Shown here one piece after another: positions 45,922 to 55,494 of a stretch of 64,000 nucleotides of DNA (its first letter is position 1; every line of letters begins with the position of its first letter). The notes under the pieces were generated by a model. That model was not told the origin of the DNA and did no database searches. It was given only the letters and a program-made list of their open reading frames with translations. The position numbers were made by a program, and so were the translations under genes. Source of the stretch: an uncultured Flavobacteriaceae bacterium (GTDB lineage Bacteria; Bacteroidota; Bacteroidia; Flavobacteriales; Flavobacteriaceae); contig CANLWG010000017.1 in assembly GCA_947494715.1 (NCBI GenBank), forward strand, positions 62,001-126,000, in the 5' to 3' direction.

Positions 45922-45944
45922 TATTGCGTATCAACCTTCTATTT

Positions 45945-46316
45945 TTATTCCCTAATCGCAAAGGAATTTCCGTTCATATCTTCCAACATGCTTCCATCCT
46001 CGGATTCTTTCAGGATTACGAGGTCGTCACCTCTATCCAATCCTGGATAGGAAATAGTGTATATTCCATCATCCTGACTCCATTTAAAGTCCGTTTTGAC
46101 GGTAATCTTTCCATTTTCAATGGCATGATATCTGCCAAGATAGGCATCATTAAAAATCCATTCCTCACGGAAAGTTTGGCTTTGTGTTTTGCCTGCGGAG
46201 ATTTCTGCGACATTAGTCCAAATTCCGATAACTTGATCGTTATTCTCGGCTATTCGGGAACAATTGCTAACGGAAATAATGGCCATAATCGCCAGAAATG
46301 AAAAAAACTTTTTCAT
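45945..46316 (-). CDS. Lipocalin-like lipoprotein
   Basis: A 123-residue protein with a lipobox (IISVSNC, Cys about 19). The remainder has the short beta-strand pattern of lipocalin-like domains (IGIWTNVAEIS...REEWIFNDAYLGRYHAIENGKITVKTDFKWSQDDGIYTISY). It is probably an envelope lipoprotein of unknown function. It lies divergent from mdh with a 252-base AT-rich spacer. Confidence 0.65.
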   Translation of the reverse strand: MKKFFSFLAIMAIISVSNCSRIAENNDQVIGIWTNVAEISAGKTQSQTFREEWIFNDAYLGRYHAIENGKITVKTDFKWSQDDGIYTISYPGLDRGDDLVILKESEDGSMLEDMNGNSFAIRE

Positions 46317-46527
46317 TTTGTAGGTTTTCTGATTCGGGGTTTGGTATATCTGAGAACGCTCAATGGACTATTGATATTGCTAAAATTCGATGTATGGCAC
46401 TATAAAATGTTTTTCTTCGTTGAACGGTCATTTTTTTTAACAACCCTTTGTTTTATAGTTTTTGAAAACATAAAAAAACAGCATGGATTAAACTGATTTT
46501 TGTCATATTTTATAAAGGTAGAATCCC

Positions 46528-46535
46528 TACTTTTG
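46528..46535 (+). promoter_or_regulatory. mdh -7 promoter box
   Basis: TACTTTTG fits TAnnTTTG. A TTTTTG lies 25 bases upstream (46497-46502), a little farther than the usual 19-21 bases. The start codon of mdh is 33 bases downstream. Confidence 0.5.
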
Positions 46536-46568
46536 CAGTGTTAAAAACAACTAATAAATTATACGAAT

Positions 46569-47495
46569 ATGAAAGTTACCGTAGTAGGGGCAGGTGCCGT
46601 AGGTGCTAGTTGTGCGGAGTACATTGCCATAAAAGATTTTGCATCGGAAGTAGTATTGTTGGATATTAAGGAAGGGTATGCCGAAGGCAAGGCCATGGAT
46701 TTAATGCAAACCGCTTCTCTTAATGGTTTTGATACCAAAATAACCGGTATAACCAATGATTACTCCAAAACTGCGGGAAGCGATATAGCGGTCATAACCT
46801 CAGGGGTACCAAGAAAACCTGGTATGACCCGAGAAGAACTTATAGGAATTAATGCGGGAATCGTTAAGACTGTCTCCTCTAACTTATTGGAGCATTCCCC
46901 CAATGCTATTTTAATTGTGGTCAGTAATCCTATGGATACCATGACCTATTTGGTTCATAAGACCACTGACCTTCCCAGGAACAAAATTATAGGAATGGGC
47001 GGGGCTTTGGATAGTGCACGGTTCAAATACAGACTTGCGGAGGCATTGGGAGCCCCGATTTCCGATATTGACGGTATGGTGATAGGTGGTCATAGTGATA
47101 CGGGAATGGTACCCTTGGCCTCGCATGCTACTAGAAATAGCATTAATGTAACCGAGTTTTTAACGGAGGATAGGCTCTCACAAGTGGTAGAGGATACAAA
47201 AGTGGGAGGTGCCACTTTGACCAAATTATTGGGAACCAGTGCTTGGTATGCCCCAGGAGCAGCTGTTTCCAGTTTGGTACAGGCCATTGCCTGCGATCAA
47301 AAGAAAATGTTTCCTTGCTCTACCTATTTGGAAGGTGAATATGGCCTCGAGAATATTTGCATTGGAGTCCCTGTGATATTGGGCAAAAATGGAATAGAAG
47401 AAATTGTGGATGTACCATTGAGCGAAGCCGAAAAGAATAAAATGAAGGAAAGTGCTGCGGGAGTCTCCAAGACCAATGGGTTGTTGGAGCTATAG
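46569..47495 (+). CDS. mdh: Malate dehydrogenase
   Basis: A 308-residue enzyme of the lactate-dehydrogenase-like malate dehydrogenase group. It has the NAD loop GAGAVG at residues 7-12, SGVPRKPGMTREELIGINAGIVK, VSNPMDTMTYLV, and the catalytic His in GGHSDTGMVPL near residue 174. It interconverts malate and oxaloacetate in the citric acid cycle. It is a single gene with its own -7 box and terminator. The PEP carboxylase gene about 4.7 kb on feeds the same oxaloacetate pool. Confidence 0.95.
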   Translation: MKVTVVGAGAVGASCAEYIAIKDFASEVVLLDIKEGYAEGKAMDLMQTASLNGFDTKITGITNDYSKTAGSDIAVITSGVPRKPGMTREELIGINAGIVKTVSSNLLEHSPNAILIVVSNPMDTMTYLVHKTTDLPRNKIIGMGGALDSARFKYRLAEALGAPISDIDGMVIGGHSDTGMVPLASHATRNSINVTEFLTEDRLSQVVEDTKVGGATLTKLLGTSAWYAPGAAVSSLVQAIACDQKKMFPCSTYLEGEYGLENICIGVPVILGKNGIEEIVDVPLSEAEKNKMKESAAGVSKTNGLLEL

Positions 47496-47523
47496 ATACT
47501 CCTCTAGATGTAAAATAAACATA

Positions 47524-47564
47524 GAGCCCCTTACCAATTGCAATCGGTAAGGGGCTTTCGTTTT
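47524..47564 (+). terminator. mdh terminator
   Basis: AGCCCCTTACC (47524-47534) and GGTAAGGGGCT (47545-47555) pair, then TTTCGTTTTT. It is 29 bases after the mdh stop. Confidence 0.85.
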
Positions 47565-47583
47565 TACAATTACTCATAAATAT

Positions 47584-47615
47584 ATTGTCAAATCCTAGGG
47601 TAAATCATATATTTG
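47584..47615 (+). promoter_or_regulatory. secDF promoter
   Basis: ATTG (47584-47587) as -33 and TATATTTG (47608-47615) as -7 box, with a 20-base spacer. It is the best Bacteroidota-type promoter seen in the window and is 38 bases before the start. Confidence 0.65.
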
Positions 47616-47653
47616 CACGCTGTTACGAAAAGCATTCACAAAACACTTAATCA

Positions 47654-50629
47654 ATGCAAAATAAAGGACTTATAAAGCTTTTTGCTTTTTTGTTTGGGTT
47701 GGTGAGCATCTACCAATTATCCTACACGTTCATAACCGGTAAGGTTGAAAAAGAAGCAGAAGTTTTTGCCGAGAATCAGATATCTGAAGCGGAGGAAGAT
47801 TACGTTGCCAAGCGTGAAACGTTGGAAGCCAGATATTTGGATTCCATTGGTGGGAACCCGATTTTAGGATATACCTCATATGATGATGCCAAGAAGAAAG
47901 AACTAAATAAGGGCTTGGACCTTAAGGGTGGTATAAATGTAACCCTCCAAATATCCGTAAAGGATATTTTAAAAGGATTGGCCAATAACACTAAAAATCC
48001 GATTTTCAACAAGGCCTTGGCCGACGCCGATGTTGCTTCCAAAAATAGTGATGATACCTATCTGGAGTTGTTTTTTGATGCTTTTGACCAGATAAAAGGG
48101 GACACTAAGCTGGCCTCTCCCGATATTTTTGCGAACAAAGGGTTGAGCGATGAAGTAAATTTTCAGATGACTGATGATGAGGTAAAACCGATTATCCGAA
48201 GGAAAATCGATGAATCCATTGTTTCGGCATTTGAAGTACTGCGTGAAAGAATCGATGGATTTGGGGTTACCCAACCCAACATCCAACGAGAGGGAAATTC
48301 CGGTCGTATCTTGGTAGAACTACCAGGCGCAAAGGATATTGCAAGGGCACAAGATCTTCTTTCCAGCACGGCCCAGTTGGAGTTTTGGGAAACTTATAGC
48401 CCAAGTAATCAAAGTATTTCTCAATTCTTTATTGCTGCCAATGAGCGATTGAAATCATTGGTGGATACCACTTCGGTTGAAGAACCTGTAAAGGAGGAGT
48501 CAGAATTGGATTCCCTTCTTTCCGATGTTGCTGAGGATTCCTTGGATATTGCCAATCAAATAAATCCAATTTTCGATTTAATTGCAGGACCGGGAAGTGG
48601 TTATGCCATTGCAAAGGTGGCTATAAAGGATACTGCCAAATTTGGAAATTATTTGCGAATGCCGGAGACACGTAGATTGTTGCCTGCGGATATACGCTTT
48701 ACTAAATTTTTGTGGGAACGACCTTCTGACGAAAATACGGAAGTAGTGGATTTATATGCACTTAAATCCAACCGTGATGCAGTTCCAAGAATAAGTGGGG
48801 ATGTCGTTAGCGATGCCAGGGATGATTTTGACCAATTTGGAAAACCTGCAGTATCCATGACCATGAACACCAAGGGAGCCAAGGAATGGGAAAAACTGAC
48901 CGGGGATGCCTTTACCAATCAAACCGGTATTGCCATCGTCTTGGATAACAAAGTATATACGGCGCCAGGGGTATCTTCCGGACCTATTTCCGGAGGACGT
49001 TCAGAAATTACGGGAACCTTTACTGTAAATGAGACCAAGGATATCTCCAATGTATTGCGGGCTGGAAAGTTACCTGCATCCGCTGAAATTATTCAATCGG
49101 AAATCGTAGGTCCTTCTTTGGGACAAGAGGCCATAGACAGTGGTTTTATGTCTTTTATGATCGCTATGTCCATTGTTTTGGTTTGGATGATTTTCTACTA
49201 TGGAAAGGCTGGAATATTTGCAGATATTGCGTTGTTGTTGAACATCCTTTTGATTTTCGGAGTGCTTACCAGTTTGGGAGCTGTACTTACCTTACCGGGT
49301 ATTGCCGGTATTGTATTGACCATTGGGATGTCCGTGGATGCTAACGTACTTATTTTTGAACGTATAAAGGAAGAATTGGCCAAAGGAAAGGGTAAAGGAG
49401 AGGCTGTAGCCGATGGATTTAGCAATGCACTGTCTTCTATTTTGGACGCCAATGTTACAACCGGTCTTACGGCCATTATACTGTTTGTTTTTGGTTCCGG
49501 CCCCATCAAAGGTTTTGCGACGACTCTTTTAATCGGTATTTTGACGTCCTTGTTCACCGCCATTTTTATTACCCGTTTATTGGTGGATTGGTATATAAGC
49601 GGAAAAGGTAGGACGCTTGATTTCTCAACTGCGATTACCAAAAACTTGTTCAAGAACATCAGTATTAATTTCTTGGGCAAGCGAAAAATAGCCTATGTCA
49701 TTTCCTTGATATTGCTAGGTATCGGGATTTTTTCCCTAGCTACACAAAGTTTGCAGCAAGGTGTTGACTTTGTGGGTGGCCGTTCTTACCAAATACGTTT
49801 TGAACAGGCAGTCAATCCGTCGGAAATTGCATCTGAACTTAATACAGTATTTGGAAGTGGTACCAATGTAAAGACCTTTGGGGAAGCCAATCAAATAAAA
49901 GTCACCACGCCATATAAGGTAGACGTAGAAGGAATTGAGGTAGACGATGAAATCCAGACCAAGTTATATGCTTCGCTACAAAAGTATTTGCCCGATGGTA
50001 CCAGTATGGATGATTTTAGGGTAGGAAGTGGGGAAAAATCCATTGGTATTTTGCAATCCATAAAAGTTGGCCCTACCATAGCGGACGACATAAAAAATAA
50101 TGCCTTCCTGGCAATTATTGGTTCCTTGGCCGTGGTGTTTTTATATATTTTGCTTCGATTTAGAAGATGGCAGTTTTCTTTGGGCGCCGTTGTCGCCGTG
50201 TTCCATGATGTCATGATTGTCCTTGGGGTATTTTCATTGTTCGGAACTATTATGCCTTTCAACATGGAGGTCGATCAGGCCTTTATTGCAGCTATATTAA
50301 CGGTAATCGGTTATTCCCTGAACGATACGGTGGTAGTTTTTGACCGAATCCGAGAGATTATTGGTGAACGGGGCTGGAAGGCCGGGGAAAACATTAATTT
50401 GGCCGTGAACAGTACGTTGAGCCGAACATTGAATACATCGCTAACTACCTTGATCGTCTTGCTGGCTATTTTCATCTTTGGTGGTGAATCGCTTCGTGGC
50501 TTTATGTTTGCCATGATCATTGGGGTTATAGTTGGTACCTATTCCTCTGTTTTTATCGCAACACCTGTTATGTTCGATACCATACGGAAGAAAATAGTAA
50601 AACCAAAGGCTGAAAAGGCAGTGGCCTAG
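47654..50629 (+). CDS. secDF: Protein translocase subunit SecDF (fused)
   Basis: A 991-residue fusion of SecD and SecF, normal in Bacteroidota. The SecD half has a first helix near residues 5-25, GLDLKGGINVTLQI near 86, a large periplasmic domain with an unusually acidic segment of variable sequence near 270-295 (EEPVKEESELDSLLSDVAEDS), and the conserved MSVDANVLIFERIKEEL near 559. The SecF half starts at the helix near residue 680, with QQGVDFVGGRSYQIRF, and has GYSLNDTVVVFDRIRE near 885. It uses the proton gradient to pull secreted proteins out of SecYEG. Confidence 0.95.
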   Translation: MQNKGLIKLFAFLFGLVSIYQLSYTFITGKVEKEAEVFAENQISEAEEDYVAKRETLEARYLDSIGGNPILGYTSYDDAKKKELNKGLDLKGGINVTLQISVKDILKGLANNTKNPIFNKALADADVASKNSDDTYLELFFDAFDQIKGDTKLASPDIFANKGLSDEVNFQMTDDEVKPIIRRKIDESIVSAFEVLRERIDGFGVTQPNIQREGNSGRILVELPGAKDIARAQDLLSSTAQLEFWETYSPSNQSISQFFIAANERLKSLVDTTSVEEPVKEESELDSLLSDVAEDSLDIANQINPIFDLIAGPGSGYAIAKVAIKDTAKFGNYLRMPETRRLLPADIRFTKFLWERPSDENTEVVDLYALKSNRDAVPRISGDVVSDARDDFDQFGKPAVSMTMNTKGAKEWEKLTGDAFTNQTGIAIVLDNKVYTAPGVSSGPISGGRSEITGTFTVNETKDISNVLRAGKLPASAEIIQSEIVGPSLGQEAIDSGFMSFMIAMSIVLVWMIFYYGKAGIFADIALLLNILLIFGVLTSLGAVLTLPGIAGIVLTIGMSVDANVLIFERIKEELAKGKGKGEAVADGFSNALSSILDANVTTGLTAIILFVFGSGPIKGFATTLLIGILTSLFTAIFITRLLVDWYISGKGRTLDFSTAITKNLFKNISINFLGKRKIAYVISLILLGIGIFSLATQSLQQGVDFVGGRSYQIRFEQAVNPSEIASELNTVFGSGTNVKTFGEANQIKVTTPYKVDVEGIEVDDEIQTKLYASLQKYLPDGTSMDDFRVGSGEKSIGILQSIKVGPTIADDIKNNAFLAIIGSLAVVFLYILLRFRRWQFSLGAVVAVFHDVMIVLGVFSLFGTIMPFNMEVDQAFIAAILTVIGYSLNDTVVVFDRIREIIGERGWKAGENINLAVNSTLSRTLNTSLTTLIVLLAIFIFGGESLRGFMFAMIIGVIVGTYSSVFIATPVMFDTIRKKIVKPKAEKAVA

Positions 50630-50654
50630 CATACCAAAACTTGTTGACAGATTT

Positions 50655-50684
50655 TAAAAAAGCCGTCCTAAGACGGCTTTTTAG
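50655..50684. terminator. Two-way terminator overlapping the ABC gene's last codons
   Basis: AAAAAGCCGTC and GACGGCTTTTT pair with A- and T-runs on both sides. It ends secDF; on the minus strand it also overlaps the stop codon of the ABC-type gene, whose last codons (TKKPS) are read from the hairpin. Confidence 0.85.
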
Positions 50685-51921
50685 TTCCCCTCGATCCCTT
50701 AGGTGTCATTTGCAGCTCGTAAACAAAATCTGGATTTAGACCCGGCTCTTTTCTATGGGATACAAATATGATGGTCGCGTCACTTTGTTTCGCCATTTTA
50801 TTGACCAAGGTAATCAATAGGTCCGCAGAGGTATCATCCAGTCCGGCAGTGGGCTCGTCCAAGATCAACAGCAGTGGATGTTTAACCATGGCCCTAACCG
50901 TCATTATCAAGCGTTGTTGCCCCATGGTGAGATTATGGAAATGCGTGTTCTTCATATGCCACATACCTATCAATCGTAACCATTCTGAAGCCAAACGCAA
51001 TTGGGCTTCCGTTGGTTTTGTGTATAACCCTATGGAATCCGTAAGTCCAGAAATAATCATATGTTCCAAGGTATGATAGCCTGTAAACTTGTCCGTCATG
51101 GCCGGTGTAAAATACCCCATTTTTTCTTTAAGTTCCCATATGCTTTCACCGCTTCCCTTTTTATGGCCAAAAATATAAAGTTCTTGCCCATACCCTTTTG
51201 GGTTTTCTCCGGTAATCATGGAGAGTATTGTGGTCTTGCCACTTCCGTTTTTCCCAATCAACTGCCAAAACTCCCCCTTTTGGATTTTCCAATCTATGGC
51301 GTCGAGTACCATTTTGTCTCCAAATTGAACGGTTACATTTTTTAAATCTACCAATACCTTTGGCCCATATTCCCATATATGCAATGGTGCAGGGATATTG
51401 CCCAGGCTCGGTGCAGATTTGTTTAAGGAAGCGGATACTGGATTTTCATGAATCAGTAAATCACTTTTTTTGAGACTGGCATAATGTGTTATAAATGGGA
51501 GGAGGTCTTTTCTCCTGCTCAGTATCTGAATAACCGTTGTTTCAGAAGATATCCTTTCAAGTAGCTTTGCTAATTCTTCTTGTGAATCGGTATCCAAGTT
51601 ATCAAAAGGGTTGTCAAGGATAACAAAGTCTGGAATGTCATTTAAAATATGCTTCAACAGTGCTTTTTTTTGTTCCCCACTGGAAAGGGAACGGAGACTT
51701 TGGGAAATGTCCTTGGTAAGTACTTTTATATCATGCCGGTCTTCTTCCACCATGAACTGTTCCAAGGCCAGTTTGGAAAATAAGGCTCCTTTTCGCCCTT
51801 TTAATTTAGATAGGTCGGTTGGGGGATTTCCATCCAATAACGATTCAATAAAATGGGTTTTATCCGAAGTATTGTCAATAAAAATGGCCCAGTGCACTTT
51901 TTTGGATGAAGAAGGATTCAT
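50668..51921 (-). CDS. ABC-type ATPase with two ABC halves (ModF-like)
   Basis: A 417-residue cytoplasmic protein with two ABC-like halves and no membrane helices. The first half (1-170) keeps a signature (LSSGEQKK) and Walker B-like FVILDNPFDNLD, but I find no Walker A. The second half (190-400) is complete: GKNGSGKTT, LTMGQQR, LLILDEPTAGLD and an H-loop in FVSHRKEPG. This is the ModF/YlmA layout. It is often annotated as molybdate-transport-related, but no transporter is nearby, so the role is open. It may act in protein synthesis or regulation instead. Confidence 0.75.
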   Translation of the reverse strand: MNPSSSKKVHWAIFIDNTSDKTHFIESLLDGNPPTDLSKLKGRKGALFSKLALEQFMVEEDRHDIKVLTKDISQSLRSLSSGEQKKALLKHILNDIPDFVILDNPFDNLDTDSQEELAKLLERISSETTVIQILSRRKDLLPFITHYASLKKSDLLIHENPVSASLNKSAPSLGNIPAPLHIWEYGPKVLVDLKNVTVQFGDKMVLDAIDWKIQKGEFWQLIGKNGSGKTTILSMITGENPKGYGQELYIFGHKKGSGESIWELKEKMGYFTPAMTDKFTGYHTLEHMIISGLTDSIGLYTKPTEAQLRLASEWLRLIGMWHMKNTHFHNLTMGQQRLIMTVRAMVKHPLLLILDEPTAGLDDTSADLLITLVNKMAKQSDATIIFVSHRKEPGLNPDFVYELQMTPKGSRGTKKPS

Positions 51922-52159
51922 AGTCCGCTAAGATATGGTTTGTTCGGTAATGCTTCAAAAGGGCACATGCACTTTCGGAGTTCCTTATAATGGATATTCA
52001 TATACTTGGCAAAAGTGTTGTCTATGGACTCGGAGTTTTGTCCATCAATTTGAACAAATTGTTATTTTTTTCAGTTTTAAAAGTAGTTGCGCTTTTTTAA
52101 TAGTTGGTTGTAAAGTATTTTTCCAGAAAATTTTCAAAAAATCATTTTAATAAGAACGC

Positions 52160-54928
52160 ATGGCAGAAGAGATTACTCTTAAGAGGGTTGAAAAAGAAAT
52201 TGGCAAGGCGTATATAGATCTCAGATTCTTATTGGAGGCCCTTTATGAAGTTCTCGTTGAAAATGGGGAGGAAGCTATAGCTGATGGTATTCCATGGATT
52301 CAAGAAGGTACTTCCAAAAATGTTTCGATTACCCCAAAGGTTGTACAACTCTATTCCTTGGTATTTCAGTTGGTCAATATGGTTGAGATCAACAGTGCCG
52401 TTCAAAACAGGAGGAGGCTGGAAGAGGATAATTTTGCTGGGGTCAATGGCCTTTGGGCATGGAATTTAAAATCTTTAAAAGAGCAGGGCTTTACCCAAAG
52501 GGAGATTTTGGACACTATGGGGAAACTAGCCATAGAACCTGTATTGACCGCACACCCTACGGAAGCCAAACGGGCAACGGTATTGGAACATCATAGAGAA
52601 CTTTATCTACTGTTGGTGCAGTTGGAAAATACCATGTATTCCAATCATGAAAAAGAAAGAATTCGAGAGACAATTAAATTGACCCTTTACCGCTTATGGA
52701 AAACAGGGGAAATCTATTTGGAAAAACCGGACGTAGACTCGGAATTCAGAAATATATTGCATTATCTGGTGAACGTTTTTCCACAGGTTATCTCCATTGT
52801 TGATAACCGTTTGGAGCATGCCCTGTCCATTGTTGGGTTTAATAGCGAAACGTTAAGGGCCCATCATTTTTACCCGCATATTGCTTTTGGGAATTGGGTC
52901 GGAGGCGATCGTGATGGCCATCCATTGGTTACCGCAGAGGTAACCCGGCACACGTTGCTTCAATTACGTCTTAATGCCTTCGTAGTCATCCGTAGAAAAC
53001 TCAACGCATTGGTGAGACGGTTGAGCTTGACCCATAGTTTGAAGAACTGTAGTACGGACTATCAAAAAAGGCTTCAGAAAATGAGTGCCGAACTCGGTGA
53101 TAAAGGCGCTGAGGCGTTAAACCGGAACAAGGGCGAGGCCTTTAGACAGATGGTTTCCTTGATGATAGCCAAATTGCCCGTAGATACGGAAAGAGGGCAT
53201 GCTACCAAGCTCTCCGAAGTGCAAGGGGCTTACATACATTCTTCGCAATTACGTAATGACCTACGGATTTTACAGAAAGAGCTGTTACATTTTGGAGCCA
53301 AATCTGTTGCCTATGGCGATATTACTGCGGCAATACGTATCGTTGAGGTATTTGGCTTCCATCTTGCCGCCTTGGATATCAGACAAAATAGCGCATTTCA
53401 CGATAAAGCGGTTTCTCAATTATTAAAGGCCGCCCAATTGAAGGAAAACTCCTTTGGGGAATGGGACGAGGATAAAAGAACCCGGTTCCTTTTGGATGAA
53501 TTGCAGCACGCCCGTCCGTTTGTTCATCCCAAGACTCCATTGGAAAACGAGGCCCAAACGGTAATGGAATGTTATCGTACTGTAGAGGCCCACACTGCTA
53601 AATATGGTTTTAATTGTATCGGTTCTTTTATCGTTAGCATGACACGTTCGTTTTCCGATCTATTAACAGTCTATCTCCTGGCCAAAGAAGCTGGTCTTAC
53701 TTTTATGACAGATGAAGGATTGGTCTCCAAAGTTCATGTGGTGCCCCTATTGGAAACCATAGAGGATTTGGAAAATGGCTCTTCCATCTTGAAGGAATAT
53801 CTTGGCAACCCCATGGTGATGAGATCTTTGGAACATGAACAAAGACAGAAGAACCTGGCCCGCCCAAGACAACAGATTATGGTCGGTTATAGCGATAGTA
53901 ACAAAGATGGAGGTATTATGGCCAGTCAGTGGAACTTATACAAAGCTCAATACAGGCTCGCACAAGTTGGTAAGGACTTTGGTGTGGATATTCGATTCTT
54001 CCATGGCAAAGGAGGGTCGATAAGCCGTGGCTCGGGACCGACCCATTATTTTGTACAGGCCCTATCTTTCGGTTCCCCAAATGGGGACATTCGATTAACG
54101 GAACAGGGGGAAACCATTGCCCAGAAATATGCCAATAAGGTAAATGCGGCCTATAATATAGAATTGCTAGTTGCCAATACCCTGAGTAAAACGTTGTTGG
54201 AACAGAGTAGGGAAAGAACTTTTCATAAACATGCCAAAATTATAGAGTGGTTGGCCAATGAAAGTAAGGAACGGTATGGAGAATTAATACGATCGGAAGG
54301 CTTTATTGCATTTTTCAGAACGGCAACCCCTATAGATGCCATAGAAACCAGTAAAATAGGATCAAGGCCCGCTAAGCGGACCGGTGCCAGTTCCCTAGAG
54401 GACCTAAGGGCAATACCTTGGGTATTCTCTTGGAGTCAGGCGAGATATCATATGACCAGCTGGTATGGTCTTGGTACGGCACTTAAAAATTTAAAGTCGT
54501 CCCATTCGGAAGATTATGATAAATTGAAGGAGGCGTTGAAACAAGATTCCTTTTTGCGTTACGTTTTTACCAATGTGGATAGTAGCTTGGCGGCTACCGA
54601 TGAAGGAATAATGAGTATGTATGCCCAATTAGTATCGGATTCCGATATTAGGAAGGAGTTCCTATCCAAATTTCTGGGAGAGTTAAAGTCCATGCGGGAC
54701 CACTTGTACGATCTTTTGGAAAAGGACATCAAGGAAAGACGAAAGAACCATTATTACTCCAATCAGCTTCGTACAACGCTTATGACCTCGTTGCATAAAA
54801 AACAGATAGAACTTTTGGAAAAATGGCGGGAAGAACGCAAGCAAAATTCAAAAACAGCGGAAAAGACCCAAACAGAATTGATGTTGACCATTAATGCCAT
54901 TGCCAGTGCAAACCGTAACACGGGATAG
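52160..54928 (+). CDS. ppc: Phosphoenolpyruvate carboxylase
   Basis: A 922-residue enzyme, slightly longer than the 883 of E. coli. It has the catalytic His in LTAHPTEAKR near residue 131, GGDRDGHP, the YSDSNKDGG motif near 577-585, GSRPAKR, and the conserved C-terminal RNTG. The glycine-rich loop reads FHGKGGSISRGSGP, with Lys (about 617) where most relatives have Arg; the following Arg is kept. It carboxylates PEP to oxaloacetate, refilling the citric acid cycle. It is divergent from the ABC gene with a 238-base spacer. Confidence 0.93.
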   Translation: MAEEITLKRVEKEIGKAYIDLRFLLEALYEVLVENGEEAIADGIPWIQEGTSKNVSITPKVVQLYSLVFQLVNMVEINSAVQNRRRLEEDNFAGVNGLWAWNLKSLKEQGFTQREILDTMGKLAIEPVLTAHPTEAKRATVLEHHRELYLLLVQLENTMYSNHEKERIRETIKLTLYRLWKTGEIYLEKPDVDSEFRNILHYLVNVFPQVISIVDNRLEHALSIVGFNSETLRAHHFYPHIAFGNWVGGDRDGHPLVTAEVTRHTLLQLRLNAFVVIRRKLNALVRRLSLTHSLKNCSTDYQKRLQKMSAELGDKGAEALNRNKGEAFRQMVSLMIAKLPVDTERGHATKLSEVQGAYIHSSQLRNDLRILQKELLHFGAKSVAYGDITAAIRIVEVFGFHLAALDIRQNSAFHDKAVSQLLKAAQLKENSFGEWDEDKRTRFLLDELQHARPFVHPKTPLENEAQTVMECYRTVEAHTAKYGFNCIGSFIVSMTRSFSDLLTVYLLAKEAGLTFMTDEGLVSKVHVVPLLETIEDLENGSSILKEYLGNPMVMRSLEHEQRQKNLARPRQQIMVGYSDSNKDGGIMASQWNLYKAQYRLAQVGKDFGVDIRFFHGKGGSISRGSGPTHYFVQALSFGSPNGDIRLTEQGETIAQKYANKVNAAYNIELLVANTLSKTLLEQSRERTFHKHAKIIEWLANESKERYGELIRSEGFIAFFRTATPIDAIETSKIGSRPAKRTGASSLEDLRAIPWVFSWSQARYHMTSWYGLGTALKNLKSSHSEDYDKLKEALKQDSFLRYVFTNVDSSLAATDEGIMSMYAQLVSDSDIRKEFLSKFLGELKSMRDHLYDLLEKDIKERRKNHYYSNQLRTTLMTSLHKKQIELLEKWREERKQNSKTAEKTQTELMLTINAIASANRNTG

Positions 54929-54949
54929 TATTCAAAAGACCTGAAAATT

Positions 54950-55489
54950 TTAATTCCCGGAAATCTTAAAAGGAGACCGTATTCTGTAAATATGAACCGT
55001 GTTGTCTTTGTAGCGGGTAGTTTTATCCAAATGCATTCCATTTTTAAGTACGACCTTTTGGGAAGGTATATTGTCCACATGTATGATGGAAATCAAGGAA
55101 TCCGCTAAATTATTTTTAAAGGCATATTCCCTACATCTTATCGCTGCTTCTGTGGCGTAACCCTGTTTCCAGTATTCAGGAAGGATGGAGTAGCCTATTT
55201 CCAATTCTTGTAGCCCATCCACAGTTTGTATCAATAGACCACAAATTCCGATTAGGTTTCCATCGGATTTATGAATTAGGGCGTTCATTCCTCCTAATTT
55301 TTTTTCGTAGCGTTCAAATACTCTATCGAACTGTTCTCGGCAAGCTGTCTGAGGGTCTTTAGGGAGGGCCTCCCAATATTGGGTACTTCGCGGATCTTTG
55401 TGAAATGGGAGCCATGCCTCAAAATCCGTGGACAATAAATTTCGAAATTTCAATCTTTTTGTCTCCTCCCCATTTAGAAGTAACCCCAT
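54950..55489 (-). CDS. GNAT-family N-acetyltransferase (RimJ/RimL-like)
   Basis: A 179-residue cytoplasmic protein. It has the RimJ/L pattern: TKRLKFRNLLSTDFEAWLPFHKDP at the start, LIGICGLLIQTVDGLQELEIGYSILPEYWKQGYATEAAIRCREYAF with the acetyl-CoA-binding turn, then IIHVDNIPSQKVVLKNGM. These enzymes acetylate ribosomal proteins or small amines; the target here is unknown. It is followed (on the minus strand) by nothing and preceded 5 bases upstream by the DUF192 gene, so the two are probably co-transcribed. Confidence 0.85.
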   Translation of the reverse strand: MGLLLNGEETKRLKFRNLLSTDFEAWLPFHKDPRSTQYWEALPKDPQTACREQFDRVFERYEKKLGGMNALIHKSDGNLIGICGLLIQTVDGLQELEIGYSILPEYWKQGYATEAAIRCREYAFKNNLADSLISIIHVDNIPSQKVVLKNGMHLDKTTRYKDNTVHIYRIRSPFKISGN

Positions 55490-55494
55490 TTTGA

